Positions 22,216-24,473 of a stretch of DNA of 24,473 nucleotides are shown in pieces. The notes below the pieces were generated by a model that was not told the origin of the DNA, ran no database searches, and saw nothing but the letters and a program-made list of their open reading frames with translations. Origin of the DNA: JAFGED01 sp964551295 (GTDB lineage Bacteria; Chloroflexota; Anaerolineae; B4-G1); contig CAZKDJ010000046.1 in NCBI GenBank assembly GCA_964551295.1, positions 1-24,473 on the forward strand, written 5' to 3'. The stretch's first letter is position 1. Each line of letters begins with the position of its first letter. Made by a program: the position numbers and the translations under genes.

Positions 22216-24473
22216 ATGAACGTCAAATCCGTTCGTTTGGCCACCACAGTCATACTGAGCGCCGTGTTGATCCTGGCTGTGCTCTCGGGCACGAGCGCCT
22301 CGCGAGTCCAATCGCCGGACGCCAGCGTCACCCAGCCCCAACCTTCGGATCCCTACCTGGTCAAGGATATCAACACCGCTACAGTGGGCTCGAATCCGAG
22401 TTGGATGGCCAGTGTGGGCAACACCCTGTTTTTCCGCGCCTACAATGGCGGCGGTTACGGCTTGTGGCGCAGCGATGGCACCGCAGGGGGCACGTTCCTG
22501 CTGAAGGAGACCTCTGGGGAACAATCGGCCGTGATGAGCAACACGCTGTTCTTTAACGGGGGCGGGTTGTGGAAAAGCGACGGCACCGTCTCGGGAACGG
22601 TGATGGTCAAGAACGTCATCGGCCCCAGTGATCTGATCGACGTAAACGGCACACTTTTCTTCCACGCCTACGAGACCGACTATGGCAGAGAGCTATGGAA
22701 GAGTGACGGCACCGAGGCCGGCACCGTCAGGGTCAAGGACATCTTTACCGGAACCAGCCACTCACGAATACAATACCTGACCAACGTGAGCAGCACGCTG
22801 TTCTTCAACGCTGACAATGGCGTCCACGGCAAGGAACTGTGGAAGAGCGACGGCACCGAGGCCGGCACCGTGCTGGTCAAAGATATCTACACCGGCACCG
22901 CCGACTCGTGGCCGTACAACCTGACCAGCGTGAACGGGACGTTGTTCTTCCGGGCCAACGACGGCGTCCACGGCATGGAACTGTGGAAAAGCGGCGGCAC
23001 CAAGGCAACCACCGTCATGGTCAAAGACATCACCACCGGTACCTCTGGTCTCGGCCCCGAGTACCTGACCGCTGTAGACGGCACGCTGTTCTTCAGCGGG
23101 GGCGGCGGATTGTGGAAGAGCGACGGCAGCGAGGCGAGCACCGTGCTGGTCAAAGACGGCCTGAGCCCACGCTATCTCACCAACGTGGACGGCACGCTGT
23201 TCTTTAGCGCCCACGATGGTGACGGATGGGAGCTGTGGAAGAGCGACGGCAGTGAGGCCGGCACCGTACAGGTCAAGGACATCTTTTCGGGAAGCGGTGA
23301 CTCGGATCCGCGTTATCTGACCGACATAGATGGCACGCTGTTCTTCAACGCAGACGATGGCACCTTCGGCCAAGAGCTGTGGAAGAGCGACGGCAGCGAG
23401 GCAGGCACCGTGCTGGTCAAGAATATCTTCCCGGGGAGCGGTGATTCGTTCCCATGCTCATTGTTCAATGCGAACGGGACGCTGTTCTTCTCCGCCGACG
23501 ACGGGGCCCACGGTCACGAGCTGTGGAAGAGCGACGGCACCGAGGCAGGCACCATGCTGGTCAAGGACGTGAGCGCAGTCGGCGACCAATCAGACCCCGA
23601 GAACCTGACCGGCGTGGGAAACACCCTCTTCTTCAGCGCCCGCGACAGTTTCCACGGCCAAGAGCTGTGGAAAAGCGACGGCTCCAAAACCGGCACTGTG
23701 CTGGTCAAAGATATCTTTACGGGAACTAACGGGGCAGACTTGGAGTATATGACCAATGTGGACGGCACTCTGTTCCTCAGCGCCCACGACGGGATCCACG
23801 GTCACGAACTGTGGAAGAGCGACGGTACCAAGGCAGGCACTGTGCTGGTCAAGGACATCGTCACTGGAACCGCGGGCTCGGAACCAGAGTACCTGACCCC
23901 CGTGAGCGGCACCCTCTTCGTCAGTGCCGACGATTGGGTCCACGGTCAGGAGCTGTGGAAGAGTGATGGCACAGAAGCCGGCACCGTGCTGGTCAAGGAC
24001 ATCGCCACTGGAACTGTGGACTCGGACCCAGAGTACCTAACCGCCGTGAACGGCACGCTGTTCTTCAACGCCTACGACGGGGCCCACGGCCAAGAGCTGT
24101 GGAAGAGCGACGGCACCGAAGCCGGCACTGTGCTGGTCAAGGACATCGTCACTGGAACCGGGGACTCGTATCCAGAGTACCTGATCGCCATGAACGGCAC
24201 GCTGTTCTTCAGCGCCTACGACGGGGCCCACGGCTATGAGCTGTGGAAGAGCAATGGTTCCCAGGTTGGCACTGTGCTGATCAAGGACACTGTCACTGGG
24301 ACCGAGAGCTCGCGCCCAGAATACCTGACCGTCGTGAGCAGCACCTTGTTCTTCAGCGCTCGTGATGGCATCCACGGCGAGGAACTGTGGAAGAGTGATG
24401 GCACGGCAGAGGGCACATCGATGGTCCGCGATATCTACACCGGCACGGGCAATTCGACTCCGTCCGATCTGGT
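22216..24473 (+). CDS. secreted ELWxxDGTxxGT repeat protein, truncated by the window end
   Basis: 752 complete codons are visible with no stop before the window edge. A signal peptide (about 1-30, hydrophobic core VILSAVLILAVLSG) is followed by at least 15 copies of an ELWKSDGTEAGTVLVKDI unit, most spaced 48 residues (144 bp) apart. Three shorter copies replace the DDGxHGxE hairpin with glycines (GGGLWKSDG). This is the ELWxxDGT repeat (hyalin-like repeat) of secreted bacterial proteins, probably a beta-propeller. Shine-Dalgarno AGGAG (22201-22205) lies ten bases upstream, and the gene starts 31 bp after the preceding stop, so read-through from the upstream operon is possible. I predict that the unseen C-terminus carries the [YF]LPL[VI]xR motif. 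Confidence 0.85.
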   Translation, partial: MNVKSVRLATTVILSAVLILAVLSGTSASRVQSPDASVTQPQPSDPYLVKDINTATVGSNPSWMASVGNTLFFRAYNGGGYGLWRSDGTAGGTFLLKETSGEQSAVMSNTLFFNGGGLWKSDGTVSGTVMVKNVIGPSDLIDVNGTLFFHAYETDYGRELWKSDGTEAGTVRVKDIFTGTSHSRIQYLTNVSSTLFFNADNGVHGKELWKSDGTEAGTVLVKDIYTGTADSWPYNLTSVNGTLFFRANDGVHGMELWKSGGTKATTVMVKDITTGTSGLGPEYLTAVDGTLFFSGGGGLWKSDGSEASTVLVKDGLSPRYLTNVDGTLFFSAHDGDGWELWKSDGSEAGTVQVKDIFSGSGDSDPRYLTDIDGTLFFNADDGTFGQELWKSDGSEAGTVLVKNIFPGSGDSFPCSLFNANGTLFFSADDGAHGHELWKSDGTEAGTMLVKDVSAVGDQSDPENLTGVGNTLFFSARDSFHGQELWKSDGSKTGTVLVKDIFTGTNGADLEYMTNVDGTLFLSAHDGIHGHELWKSDGTKAGTVLVKDIVTGTAGSEPEYLTPVSGTLFVSADDWVHGQELWKSDGTEAGTVLVKDIATGTVDSDPEYLTAVNGTLFFNAYDGAHGQELWKSDGTEAGTVLVKDIVTGTGDSYPEYLIAMNGTLFFSAYDGAHGYELWKSNGSQVGTVLIKDTVTGTESSRPEYLTVVSSTLFFSARDGIHGEELWKSDGTAEGTSMVRDIYTGTGNSTPSDL

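Noticed and set aside
22216..24416. Minus-strand open frames of 60-203 codons over the window end
   Set aside because: They are antisense shadows of the 144-bp ELWxxDGT repeats and themselves repeat with that period.

Overview
The window looks like chromosomal DNA of a Chloroflexota bacterium (Anaerolineae/Caldilineae type is my guess). This is inferred from GC-rich coding sequence, very large secreted beta-propeller and beta-helix repeat proteins, lipoproteins with Thr/Pro linkers, and above all a short hydrophobic C-terminal motif ([YF]-[LV]-P-L-[VI]-x-R) on four of the secreted proteins. I recall that motif as common in this phylum. No tRNA, rRNA, CRISPR array, transposase or phage gene was seen.

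Layout. 1-300: a possible CDS tail, a palindromic dispersed repeat, and a candidate CRP-type site with a promoter. 301-1680: secreted right-handed beta-helix protein, followed by a strong hairpin. 1932-6116: large class III nucleotide cyclase with two cyclase halves, a P-loop ATPase and TPRs, built like soluble adenylyl cyclase. 11684-6117 (minus): giant secreted protein with 14 FG-GAP repeats, an HExxH site, a heptad minisatellite, IPT/TIG and immune-inhibitor-A-like modules. 12486-11725 (minus): CRP/FNR-family regulator that probably precedes it in the same transcript. 12746-13108: DUF3307-like membrane protein. 13243-16035: secreted Asp-box propeller with two Fn3-like modules. 16199-16876: lipoprotein. 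17019-19370: secreted DUF5650-type repeat protein. 19568-22184: three-gene run of a zinc-ribbon/membrane/HEAT protein, a lipoprotein and a TPR/membrane protein. 22216 to the window end: an ELWxxDGT repeat protein that runs off the edge.

Two systems stand out. First, four secreted proteins of unrelated architecture (beta-helix, FG-GAP, Asp-box, DUF5650) end in the same short motif, so it behaves like a C-terminal sorting or anchoring tag whose machinery I do not know. The fifth, truncated protein is predicted to end the same way. Second, a cyclase and a CRP-type regulator that keeps the cAMP-contact residues flank the giant FG-GAP gene. Candidate CRP-type operators lie about 57 bp upstream of -10-like hexamers in front of both the regulator and the beta-helix gene. 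A local second-messenger circuit controlling surface proteins is a testable inference.

All domain calls come from reading the sequence, without database searches. Start sites were chosen by Shine-Dalgarno position; two large genes (11684 minus, 17019 plus) use starts inside their longest open frames.
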